A stretch of 64,000 bases of DNA from Halapricum hydrolyticum (GTDB lineage: Archaea > Halobacteriota > Halobacteria > Halobacteriales > Haloarculaceae). The notes under the pieces are model-generated. The model saw only the letters and a program-made list of their open reading frames with translations. It searched no databases and had not been told where the DNA came from. This document shows, piece after piece, positions 35,718 through 42,892 of this stretch; the first letter of the stretch is position 1, and every line of letters begins with the position of its first letter. The translations under genes and the position numbers were made by a program. The stretch is taken from the NCBI RefSeq assembly GCF_025517535.1, contig NZ_JAOPKC010000001.1:372001-436000 (forward strand), in the 5' to 3' direction.

Positions 35718-36092
35718 TTAGCTGTCACCTCCTGCCGCCTGTGCTGTCTCGGCCAGCCCCGGCCCGAGCGTCGAGATGAGATACAGCACGATCAGCGCGA
35801 GCACGACTTTATCGAGGTTTTCGAGTATCCAGCCGCCCCATTCCGGCACGTCCGGCGGATCTGGTAGATCATGCCCGCCGTCGAGTCCGGGGTTCCTCAG
35901 ATCGCTTTCGACGTCGCTCATGTGGTCGCTGATCTCGCTCGGCGTGTCGGGGCTGTCGACCGTATCGAGCAGGAGGGCGGCCCCCTGTGCCGGTGCTCCG
36001 ATCGGTTGCGGCAGGCTCTCGGCCCGCTCATCCCACTTTTCGGCCTGATCTCCGAGGTAGTCTTTCCGATACCACTCGATCAGTCCGCCCAT
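35718..36092 (-). CDS. Late-operon protein with C-terminal membrane anchor
   Basis: 124 residues, soluble acidic N-terminal two thirds (IEWYRKDYLGDQAEKWDERA) and one C-terminal hydrophobic helix (KVVLALIVLYLISTLG). Start overlaps upstream stop (ATGA). Unknown; probably a virion membrane-associated protein by position. Confidence 0.6.
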   Translation of the reverse strand: MGGLIEWYRKDYLGDQAEKWDERAESLPQPIGAPAQGAALLLDTVDSPDTPSEISDHMSDVESDLRNPGLDGGHDLPDPPDVPEWGGWILENLDKVVLALIVLYLISTLGPGLAETAQAAGGDS

Positions 36093-36277
36093 CACCTGCT
36101 CACCACCCAGTAGAGCACGATCAGCCCGGCGACCACCCCCGCGAGCTTCATCTGCTCGCGCTTCTCTCTCGCCTGCTGGACGTCCATCGCGTTCTGCGTG
36201 TACGGGTTGTCCGCCGGATCATCCTCGCCGTAGGTGTCCGGGCTGTACTGCTGGATCCACTCAGGCGGGGCGCTCAT
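36092..36277 (-). CDS. Small C-terminally anchored protein
   Basis: 61 residues: polar N-terminus (APPEWIQQYSPDTYGEDD) and a C-terminal helix (KLAGVVAGLIVLYWVVSR). ATGA overlap on both sides. The same tail-anchor design is shared with the gene downstream. Function unknown, likely virion membrane. Confidence 0.6.
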   Translation of the reverse strand: MSAPPEWIQQYSPDTYGEDDPADNPYTQNAMDVQQAREKREQMKLAGVVAGLIVLYWVVSR

Positions 36278-37353
36278 CGCTTGCTCACCCCGTACAGGAC
36301 GGCAGCGGCCCCGGCAGCGAGGGCCGCGTATGGGGCCGCGTCCTTGATCTGCTCTTGTGCGTCGGGGACCGGCCCCGTCGAGCCGGTCGACTCCGTCGAG
36401 TCCGTGCTGTCCGTCGAGCCGCCGGAGCCGCCGGAACCAGTCGGTTCGGCAGCCACGTCGACCGTGTTCCCGTCCGGGCCGGTCACGATCCCGTTTTCCA
36501 GGCTGAATTCTGTCGAGTAGTCCCAGCCGTACTGGCTAAACGTGCCCTGCATGGCCTCAGCGTCCAGATCCGGCGACTTTCGCAGCCGTTCGAGGAGTTT
36601 CTGACCGTTCATCGTGCTGTTGCTGTTCGCGTCTGTCGAGTCCGTGCTGTCCGTCGAGGTCGTCGAGTCCGACGTCCCCGACGTGTCGGTGCTGTCCGTC
36701 GAGTCCGTCGATCCGCTGGACCCGCCAGAACCACCCGATCGATCCGGGCCACTGTCAGCCTGGACGGTCAGCGTCTCGGTCTCGATGTTGATGTTACTCT
36801 GGCCCATCGGCCCGCCGAGGACGTTCAGCCAGATGTTAGCGCTCTGCATTGCCTTGGCGTCGCGGATCGTCCCCGACAGCGTGACCGACTCGCCCGGACT
36901 GATCGAGACGCCACGACTCACCAGCTCGCGACCGTGCGAGGTATCGTCAGGTGCCCAGTCGATTTGCGCGGTCAGCGACAGCGACCGCTCGGAGTTGTTC
37001 GTGATCGTTCCCGAGATCGGGAGATCATCGCCGGCTGTCGCGCCGGTCGGCACGTCGAGCGTCCCTGACAGTTGCTCGATCGCCTCCTCTTTCGAGACCG
37101 ACGTACTGCCGCCACTGTCCGACGTCCCCGAGGTATCCGTCGAGTCCGTGCTGTCCGTCGAGTCGGTGCTACTGCCGCCGGAGCCGTCAACCGTCACGTC
37201 GACCGTGTTCCCGTCCGGGCCGGTCACAATGCCGTTTTCGAGTTGGAACTCCGTCGAGTAGTCCCAACCGTATTTGCTAAATGTGCCCTGCATGGCCTCA
37301 GCGTCCAGATCCGGCGACTTCCGCAGTCGTTCGAGTAGTTTCTGCCCGTTCAT
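36274..37353 (-). CDS. Ser/Thr/Asp-rich late protein with duplicated module, candidate vertex/spike protein
   Basis: 359 residues with an unusual modular build. A 53-residue unit (MNGQKLLERLRKSPDLD ... GPDGNTVDV) occurs at the N-terminus and again at about residues 248-300 almost unchanged. Each is followed by a low-complexity STDSTDST linker. Between the copies lies a beta-sandwich-like domain (SLSLTAQIDWAPDDTSHG; VSISPGESVTLSGTI). The C-terminus has one membrane helix (AALAAGAAAVLYGV). Repeats, flexible linkers and an anchor fit a vertex or host-recognition protein protruding from the virion membrane; no homologue is recognised with certainty. Confidence 0.65.
   Translation of the reverse strand: MNGQKLLERLRKSPDLDAEAMQGTFSKYGWDYSTEFQLENGIVTGPDGNTVDVTVDGSGGSSTDSTDSTDSTDTSGTSDSGGSTSVSKEEAIEQLSGTLDVPTGATAGDDLPISGTITNNSERSLSLTAQIDWAPDDTSHGRELVSRGVSISPGESVTLSGTIRDAKAMQSANIWLNVLGGPMGQSNINIETETLTVQADSGPDRSGGSGGSSGSTDSTDSTDTSGTSDSTTSTDSTDSTDANSNSTMNGQKLLERLRKSPDLDAEAMQGTFSQYGWDYSTEFSLENGIVTGPDGNTVDVAAEPTGSGGSGGSTDSTDSTESTGSTGPVPDAQEQIKDAAPYAALAAGAAAVLYGVSKR
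36454..36612 (-). repeat. Internal copy of the 53-codon module in the spike-like gene
   Basis: Near-identical at DNA and protein level to the first 53 codons of the gene (37195-37353). Only about three residues differ (SKYG/SQYG, EFQLEN/EFSLEN). Confidence 0.85.
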
Positions 37354-37355
37354 GG

Positions 37356-37823
37356 TTAGAACACCACCAACTGGGCCGTTGTCGACCCGCTGGCGCTGTC
37401 TCCGAGTCGATACCAGATTTCCTCAGCCCCGAGGCCAGTCTCCGGTGCGACGTTGTACGGGAGGTCACTCGTTCCGAGCGGGATCGCCCGATTCGACTTC
37501 GCGGGGTCTTTGAAGGCGATCTCGATCGGTTCGCTGGCCCCGTAGATCAGCACGTCCTCGGCCTTGAAACCGAGGTCGACGCTCTGTTCGTCCGACGTGA
37601 TCTCGATCTCGCCTGCGTAGTATTCGGCCTCGTTCTCACCGGAGCGCGGGGCCGGGATGTCCGGCGTCTGGCGCGACGGACTGTCTTCGGCGTTGAGAGC
37701 CTGCAACTCGATCAGGACCGCGACCAGAAGCGCGTCGGTCTGATCCTCGACGAGCTGCGTCCAGAGACCTCGCTCGCCCTCCTCGAAGTACGGCGCGAGC
37801 GCTCGCTCGATGTGCTCAGGCAT
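37356..37823 (-). CDS. Late-operon structural protein candidate
   Basis: 155 residues, beta-rich in the C-terminal part (EIEITSDEQSVDLGFKAEDV; EIAFKDPAKSNRAIPLG). No membrane helix. Lies between the putative large capsid protein and the spike-like gene. Unknown family; minor capsid or spike base would fit the position. Confidence 0.6.
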   Translation of the reverse strand: MPEHIERALAPYFEEGERGLWTQLVEDQTDALLVAVLIELQALNAEDSPSRQTPDIPAPRSGENEAEYYAGEIEITSDEQSVDLGFKAEDVLIYGASEPIEIAFKDPAKSNRAIPLGTSDLPYNVAPETGLGAEEIWYRLGDSASGSTTAQLVVF

Positions 37824-38040
37824 ACTTCACCTCCACGTACAGCAGGGCGAGCCACATCACGATCTGGATACTCGCAGCGACGACCATCACGTCCTCGCGT
37901 GTCCACTGCGACCCCTCGAAAAAGGAATCCAGATGCGACCGGGACGGCGTCGACGTCGGCGCGGTCGGGCCGACGTCCACCGCGTAGTACCGTCCGTCCT
38001 GTGGCTCGGCCTGATCGGAGTAGTCGACCAGGCCGCCCAT
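37816..38040 (-). CDS. Small membrane protein downstream of the capsid genes
   Basis: 74 residues with a C-terminal hydrophobic helix (DVMVVAASIQIVMWLALLYV). Overlaps the next gene. Unknown; likely virion membrane protein. Confidence 0.6.
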   Translation of the reverse strand: MGGLVDYSDQAEPQDGRYYAVDVGPTAPTSTPSRSHLDSFFEGSQWTREDVMVVAASIQIVMWLALLYVEVKYA

Positions 38041-38041
38041 C

Positions 38042-38770
38042 TCAAGACCCTCCGATGTGGTTGATGACGACGTCTTCGAGACCCATCACGTTCTCACGCG
38101 AGCGCCGGATCGGGATCGAGACCAGCGCGTTCACGGCCTCCGCTCCCGGGTCATCCTCATCGTCCCACTGGACGATGTACGGCGCGTCGATATAGATTTC
38201 GAGCGACCAGTCTTTCGGGATCAGCCCGGTCACGGGATCCTCGTAGCTGAACGTGATCGGATCGCGGTTCTGGTCGCGTAGGTTCGCCATGCCCGCGTCC
38301 CGTTCGTCGATGATGTCGAAATACCGCTTTGGGGCCGACTTCCGGACCTCGACCTTCGCCTGCGCGTCGCTGACGTAGTAGGCGTGCAGCGTCTCGATCG
38401 ATCCGCCATCAGTGTACGTGAACGAATCGTTATCGTAATCGACCGAATCTGCCGACGCTTCCGACGCTCCGGAATAGAGCAGGAAGTCATCACCCACCGG
38501 GGCGCTGTCGATCAGGTTGTTCAGCAGGTTGAACGTCTGCTGGGTACCGCTGCCGTCCGTTGTGAGTTCCTCATGCACGACGAAATGGAGATCGACGCCG
38601 ACGCCGGGCCGCACGAACAGCGGTCGCTCGGCCTTGTAGCTCAGGACTTTCGACAGTTCGCCCGGCGTGTTGGCCTGCTGATCGAAGTCCGACACTTCGA
38701 GCCGCTTGTTCGCCGACTCGACGCGATCGAGCCGAGCGAAGACCTCCTCCTCGGGCGGTGCCGCTGACAT
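38042..38770 (-). CDS. Putative large major capsid protein (VP4-like)
   Basis: 242 residues, soluble and beta-strand rich (RPLFVRPGVGVDLHFVVHEE; WSLEIYIDAPYIVQWDDEDD) with a helical N-terminus. Directly downstream of a 158-residue beta-rich protein with a two-base gap. In SH1/SNJ1-like viruses the capsid is made of two single-beta-barrel proteins, VP7 (smaller, first) and VP4 (about 230 residues, second), behind a small membrane protein and the packaging ATPase; size and order match. I infer the assignment; the fold should be checked by structure prediction. Confidence 0.65.
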   Translation of the reverse strand: MSAAPPEEEVFARLDRVESANKRLEVSDFDQQANTPGELSKVLSYKAERPLFVRPGVGVDLHFVVHEELTTDGSGTQQTFNLLNNLIDSAPVGDDFLLYSGASEASADSVDYDNDSFTYTDGGSIETLHAYYVSDAQAKVEVRKSAPKRYFDIIDERDAGMANLRDQNRDPITFSYEDPVTGLIPKDWSLEIYIDAPYIVQWDDEDDPGAEAVNALVSIPIRRSRENVMGLEDVVINHIGGS

Positions 38771-38772
38771 GT

Positions 38773-39249
38773 CTACACCTCCTTGACGGCGCTCTCGGCG
38801 ATCGTGACCCGAGTCCCCTGCGACCAGTCGACTTGTACCGAGGAGTCGACCGAGATGTACATCTTGTCGACGTCATCGACTCGCAACTGCGAGCCTTTGA
38901 GGATGTGCTTCACCTGGTCGATGTATTCCTCGTTCTGCTGGTCCTGGATCGAGAGCGTCCGGTACGCCCGGATGTTGGTCTTCGGTTCGCTGACCGTCTG
39001 CGCGTCATCATCGTTCGGACTCTCGAACTGGATCGCCATGCGGGTATCCGCTGGGAGATCGTTGCCGGACCCGTCTTTCAGGTCGGCGTAGATCGGGATC
39101 CCCTGGGCCTGCTGGCCTCGCTCGACCGCGTTTTTGATGACCCACATCAGCCCGTCGTCAGGCTGAAGTTCCAGAATGGGCGTCATCACGCCCGTCGTGT
39201 TCGTGCGCTCGGTCGCCTCGCTCGCGATGTTGGATAGCTGTTTCGACAT
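38773..39249 (-). CDS. Putative small major capsid protein (VP7-like)
   Basis: 158 residues, soluble, strand-rich (GVMTPILELQPDDGLMWVIK; DTRMAIQFESPNDDD; KMYISVDSSVQVDWSQGTR). The pattern of strands ending in a Trp-containing hairpin fits a single jelly roll. Position immediately before the larger beta-rich protein mirrors VP7-VP4 of SH1/SNJ1-like viruses. Assignment is by order, size and composition. Confidence 0.62.
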   Translation of the reverse strand: MSKQLSNIASEATERTNTTGVMTPILELQPDDGLMWVIKNAVERGQQAQGIPIYADLKDGSGNDLPADTRMAIQFESPNDDDAQTVSEPKTNIRAYRTLSIQDQQNEEYIDQVKHILKGSQLRVDDVDKMYISVDSSVQVDWSQGTRVTIAESAVKEV

Positions 39250-39251
39250 CT

Positions 39252-39554
39252 TCAGTTACCTCCGAGGTTCGTCACGGACTGCTTGACGTCGAAGCGCTGC
39301 GCGAGGGCGTCGACTGTGTAGATCAGCCCGCCCGTCGCGATCTCGCGCCGGTACATCGGAGAGTAGCCGTATCCGACGCCAGCGACGGCGAGACCATATG
39401 CCTCGTTCGGCACGTCGAAGCCAGTCCGTCCGTCGATCATGTTCTGCGCGATACTGGACGCCACGTAGCCGCCAGCGGTCGCGGCCGCCGTCTCCCACAT
39501 GTCGGGATCGGCGAGCACGTCCATGCTGTCGGTCATGTCGGTTGCCACAGACAT
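39252..39554 (-). CDS. Small membrane protein upstream of the capsid pair (VP12-like position)
   Basis: 100 residues with Gly/Ala-rich hydrophobic parts (WETAAATAGGYVASSIAQNM; GLAVAGVGYGYSPMYRR). SH1-like viruses have a small virion membrane protein in this place. Two-base gap to the VP7-like gene. First gene of this block after the structured intergenic region at 39591-39644. Confidence 0.6.
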   Translation of the reverse strand: MSVATDMTDSMDVLADPDMWETAAATAGGYVASSIAQNMIDGRTGFDVPNEAYGLAVAGVGYGYSPMYRREIATGGLIYTVDALAQRFDVKQSVTNLGGN

Positions 39555-39590
39555 TACATCCAGACCCTCGCAAGTCTTCGATTGTATAGG

Positions 39591-39644
39591 GCCGCGCGGC
39601 AGACAGCCCCGATTGACGGACGCTGACGGACGCTGCCGCGCGGC
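39591..39644. repeat. Perfect 12-bp inverted repeat around a tandem 10-mer
   Basis: GCCGCGCGGCAG (39591-39602) and CTGCCGCGCGGC (39633-39644) are exact inverted repeats. The 30-base loop contains GACGGACGCT twice in tandem (39615-39634). It lies between the late genes and an oppositely oriented 153-residue gene, so it could be a bidirectional terminator, a recombination scar or a viral cis-element. Confidence 0.75.
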
Positions 39645-39678
39645 TCTCTATTGTCGCCGACCAGTGAGATGAGGCTGT

Positions 39679-40140
39679 ATGACCCAAGAAATGCGACGTG
39701 GCGGCAGCATGCAGCAGACAGTCATCTCACAGGACCAGGAGACAACGCTCTCTGATGGTTCGGCGACCACGATCACATTCGACACTGTTACGCATGATGA
39801 AATAAGCTCCGTGACACCCGACGTCTCGAATGACAAGCTAACGATTACCACGCTACAGGAATCCAAGATTTACTTTATCTTCCTCACCGCCGGGGTTGCT
39901 GAACCGCAGGGCGAGCCTCTTTCAGATGGTGATGAGCTCCGATTCGGATACACGTACAACGGAAATCGCACCCAGCTTGGTGGCACGACTGTCCACAATG
40001 ACGGGTCGCTTCTCGTTTTCTCCACCATGTCCCCGCTCATAGTTGCCGATGGTATGGATTATAAAATGGAGTTTTCAGGAATCATCTCGCGCGATCTCGC
40101 CATTACAGACGCTCGATTTGGCATCGGAATAGTAGACTAA
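39679..40140 (+). CDS. Beta-rich protein inserted opposite to the late operon
   Basis: 153 residues, almost all beta (TTITFDTVTHDEISSVTPDV; SKIYFIFLTAGVAEPQG; GDELRFGYTYNGNRTQLGG; MDYKMEFSGIISRDLAITDA). The repeated strand pattern with a terminal GIGIVD recalls C1q/TNF-like or receptor-binding jelly rolls, an inference only. It is the only plus-strand gene inside the minus-strand structural block and is A/T-richer than its neighbours, suggesting later acquisition. Start MTQEMRRGG; MQQTVISQ eleven codons later is an alternative. Confidence 0.65.
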   Translation: MTQEMRRGGSMQQTVISQDQETTLSDGSATTITFDTVTHDEISSVTPDVSNDKLTITTLQESKIYFIFLTAGVAEPQGEPLSDGDELRFGYTYNGNRTQLGGTTVHNDGSLLVFSTMSPLIVADGMDYKMEFSGIISRDLAITDARFGIGIVD

Positions 40141-40176
40141 CTCAGTACAAAACCATCGAATACCAGCAACACATAA

Positions 40177-40332
40177 CTACCAGTGTGGCCCGTCGTAGTG
40201 TTCGAGCAGGTGGGAAATCACCCGGTTGCGCGTGACCTCATACCCGATGTCTTCCTCCAGCGACTCCTTGATGTCCCGAAACTTTCGGGCCTGTCCGCCG
40301 CGTAGCGTGATGTCTTCTCGTTCGGTTGCCAT
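40177..40332 (-). CDS. Small ribbon-helix-helix-like protein
   Basis: 51 residues (REDITLRGGQARKFRDIKES; NRVISHLLEHYDG), fitting a strand followed by two helices as in RHH DNA-binding proteins. The ATG overlaps the ATPase stop (TAATG). Probably a viral transcription factor; the reading frame upstream of the ATG is a shadow of the ATPase. Confidence 0.65.
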   Translation of the reverse strand: MATEREDITLRGGQARKFRDIKESLEEDIGYEVTRNRVISHLLEHYDGPHW

Positions 40333-41111
40333 TATCCTGGGATCGAGAGGGTAAGCGAGTCTGGTCCGTAGTGTGTCGATTCCATCGAGAGGGTTTTCGT
40401 GTTGATCCGCCGTCTGTTCCCGTCGTCGTCGCTGTATATCCACTCGCTGCCGACTGTGCTCCCGTCTTCGGTGAACTTCCGGACGGGGATCGGGCCGTCG
40501 TCGGCGTGGAGATCGTCGGGGAGGCCGTGGACGGGAGCGCCGTTGACCTTGTGGACGTCGGACGGATAGCCAACGTTCCCGTCGACTTTCCTCAGATCGG
40601 CGTCACTCTGGAACCCGCCGAGCATGTAGATCATCATCTCGCCGATCGGGTCCTCGTCGAGTTTCGCGAGCCGCTGCGTGACCCACAGGCTCGCGACCTG
40701 GCCCCGGCCTTCCGTCGCGAGGTCCTCAATCGCGTCGGGATATCCGCCCGACTGGGGTGCGACTTTGTGCGCCTCGTCGATGACGACCAGGACGTCTTGG
40801 TCGATCTGCATCGCCGCCCGGACGATCTTCGCGACGACGTCTTTCCAGCGATCGCCGTTCAACTGGTGCCGAGCGAGGACTGTCCGACCGTTCTCGACGA
40901 GCATCTGTCGCCAGCCGGCGACTGTGACCGACGCCTCTTGATCGCCGATGACGCCCCAGCTCGCCATGCCCGCTTTCACAAGCCCGCGAAACTCGTCGCG
41001 ACGGTCAAGCACGACGACGATCGGATAGTTGTCGAGGTTGTCCTCCGTCCACCACTGGCTGAACCAGGACTTTCCCCAGCCGCTTTTTGCGGCGATGAGT
41101 GCGTGTGTCAT
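40332..41111 (-). CDS. Genome-packaging ATPase (FtsK/HerA-like)
   Basis: P-loop ATPase of 259 residues. Walker A is AAKSGWGKSWFSQWW at the extreme N-terminus, Walker B is VLVVIDEAHKVAPQSGG (about residues 92-108), and a sensor-like GQVASLWVTQRLAKLD follows with an arginine. This compact form starting almost directly with the P-loop is typical of packaging ATPases of membrane-containing icosahedral viruses (PRD1-like and SH1-like). It is expected to push DNA into the preformed capsid at one vertex. The ATG at 41111 overlaps the upstream stop (ATGA). Confidence 0.82.
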   Translation of the reverse strand: MTHALIAAKSGWGKSWFSQWWTEDNLDNYPIVVVLDRRDEFRGLVKAGMASWGVIGDQEASVTVAGWRQMLVENGRTVLARHQLNGDRWKDVVAKIVRAAMQIDQDVLVVIDEAHKVAPQSGGYPDAIEDLATEGRGQVASLWVTQRLAKLDEDPIGEMMIYMLGGFQSDADLRKVDGNVGYPSDVHKVNGAPVHGLPDDLHADDGPIPVRKFTEDGSTVGSEWIYSDDDGNRRRINTKTLSMESTHYGPDSLTLSIPG

Positions 41112-41704
41112 TCGTCGATCTCCTCGGCGACCTGTCGGATCACGGCGTTGTTGCGCTCGATCGGCCCGCCGAGCACCGGCTGTATCTGTTCGCCCCGGTC
41201 CCAGTTGACGACCAGCTCGAGGAACTCCCGCAGCGAGAGGTCGAAAACCGTTTGGACGTGGTTTTCGGCGATCCATCCGATCCGTTCCCGGTCGGCCTCG
41301 TCGAGAGAGGTGTCGACTACTCCGCGCTCGTAGTACTGCCGGTACCAGTCTTCGAGAGTCTCGCGGTACTCGTCGGCGTCGAGACCGACGTACTGCTGGG
41401 CCTTCTCCGGTTGATCCATCAGTTCCGGCCCGATCGTTCGGAACCACCAGCCCCTGACGTCCCGGTCGGCGACCGCGTCGGCGAGTGACAGCAGCGTTTG
41501 GGCGCGTCGCTCGCGATCATATTCGAGATCGACGTCGACGTCTGCGGCGTCGTTCAGCTCGACGAGCGCTTGCGTCTGTTGCATCTCGTAGCCGGTCAGC
41601 GTCCCGACGACGGCCTGCGCGACCGCCGTTTCGGACGGCGTGACCTGACTCATCGCCTTCTCAGCCATCTTCTGCCGCGCGCCGTTGAGCGGATTCGAGA
41701 CCAT
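41108..41704 (-). CDS. Helical protein upstream of the packaging ATPase
   Basis: 198 residues, all-helical and acidic, no membrane segment. Stretches such as RDVRGWWFRTIGPELMDQPE and LSLREFLELVVNWDRGEQIQ are amphipathic. ATGA overlaps on both sides. Unknown family; position suggests a role in packaging or assembly. Confidence 0.62.
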   Translation of the reverse strand: MVSNPLNGARQKMAEKAMSQVTPSETAVAQAVVGTLTGYEMQQTQALVELNDAADVDVDLEYDRERRAQTLLSLADAVADRDVRGWWFRTIGPELMDQPEKAQQYVGLDADEYRETLEDWYRQYYERGVVDTSLDEADRERIGWIAENHVQTVFDLSLREFLELVVNWDRGEQIQPVLGGPIERNNAVIRQVAEEIDE

Positions 41705-42225
41705 CAAGCGCTCACCTCCGCAGCGATCCCGTCGACCATGTCGGGGTCATCCATCGCGACCATGCCGCCGAACATGACCGTCGAGAGCAGGATCGCCTGG
41801 CCCGGCGAGAGTTCGTCGATCCCGCCCTGTTCTTCGAGCCACTCGTCGACGTACTCGTCAATCTGGAGATCACGAGCCACGTCGCCGTACTCCTCGACGA
41901 GCTCGCTCCGGTCGTCGGCGTCGGCAGACCCGTAGGACGCTCGCGCGACCGCCGCGCCCATCCCGAGCGCGTTACAGTAGACATCGCCGGCAGAGACGCG
42001 ATCGCCCCGGTCGTCGACGTCGGTGCTGCCGTCCTGGTCGTCGTGCTCGTCCTGCTCGGCGGCGTCGGCCCCTGCCTCAGCCTCGATCTCCTCGGCGACC
42101 GCCGAAAAGTCCGCCATTTCCTCGTCGTCGATCTCCGGCTGTTCCTCGTCGACGTCTTCCTCGACGTCTTCGGCAACGTCCTTCTCGACGTCCTCCCCGA
42201 CGTCGTCAGGATCGTCGTCGGACAT
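41704..42225 (-). CDS. Acidic protein with Asp/Glu-rich N-terminus
   Basis: 173 residues. The first 75 are extremely acidic (VEKDVAEDVEEDVDEEQPEI), then a helical domain (DRSELVEEYGDVARDLQIDE; LSPGQAILLSTVMFGGMVAM) with one moderately hydrophobic helix. Unknown. Part of the overlapping operon. Confidence 0.6.
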   Translation of the reverse strand: MSDDDPDDVGEDVEKDVAEDVEEDVDEEQPEIDDEEMADFSAVAEEIEAEAGADAAEQDEHDDQDGSTDVDDRGDRVSAGDVYCNALGMGAAVARASYGSADADDRSELVEEYGDVARDLQIDEYVDEWLEEQGGIDELSPGQAILLSTVMFGGMVAMDDPDMVDGIAAEVSA

Positions 42226-42226
42226 C

Positions 42227-42892
42227 TTACCAGTCCCCCTCAGCGTCGACGAGACCAGTCTCGCTCGCCTCGTCGAGCGAGTCCTTGACGTCCTGGTCCG
42301 TTGCGTCGTCGGTTTCGCTGACTGTCTCTGCGGGGGCGCTCGCGCCGCTGTCGTCGCTCACGTAGGCGTACAGCAGGGCCAGCATCAGCACGGTCGCGAC
42401 GCCCATCGCGAGGGTCGTCGTGCTCACCGGGATCGGGATACCACCGGATCCAGACCTTGAGGAGGTCGAAAGGTCTGTTTTCGTGGGTTCAGTACCGTCG
42501 TCATCGGCCCCATTTTGAGGGTGGTCGTCGGGGTCGTACTGCTGGCGCTGGCGTTCGAGGTCTTCAGAGGTAGGCATATCGGGGTCGTCGTCGGGGTGGT
42601 CGTTCTGGTTGGTCTGACCTGGTTCATCCTGGTCTCCGTCCTGTTCCGGGTGGTCGTCGGAGCCGTCGGGGTCGCTACCAGGGTCGTCGCCCCCCTCTGC
42701 GGGGTCCGTTTCGCCCTGGTCGTGACCCTCGTTCGAGGTCTCGCCGTCCCCTGATTGGAGGTCGGCCTTGACCTGGTCGTCGAGGTCGTTCCAGTTTGGA
42801 TGGTCCGGCTGGGCCCCCAAGTGGCCCTTGAGACCCTTGACTGTTCCACGGTAGTCGCACCCGTCGATCGGGCAGGGTTGCGTGTCGCTCAT
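42227..42892 (-). CDS. C2H2 zinc-finger protein with acidic spacer and membrane helix
   Basis: 221 residues. N-terminal finger CPIDGCDYRGTVKGLKGHLG then H (C2H2). A long Asp/Gln/Asn/Pro-rich spacer (about 45-140) follows and then one membrane helix (TTLAMGVATVLMLALLYAYV, about 155-175), leaving an acidic tail. A finger tethered to a membrane is unusual and would fit linking DNA or capsid to the viral membrane (inference). Confidence 0.65.
   Translation of the reverse strand: MSDTQPCPIDGCDYRGTVKGLKGHLGAQPDHPNWNDLDDQVKADLQSGDGETSNEGHDQGETDPAEGGDDPGSDPDGSDDHPEQDGDQDEPGQTNQNDHPDDDPDMPTSEDLERQRQQYDPDDHPQNGADDDGTEPTKTDLSTSSRSGSGGIPIPVSTTTLAMGVATVLMLALLYAYVSDDSGASAPAETVSETDDATDQDVKDSLDEASETGLVDAEGDW

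Noticed and set aside
36355..37261. Plus-strand frames opposite the spike-like gene
   Set aside because: Ser/Val-rich reverse reading of the STDSTD repeats; the minus-strand frame has overlapping start/stop links to neighbours.
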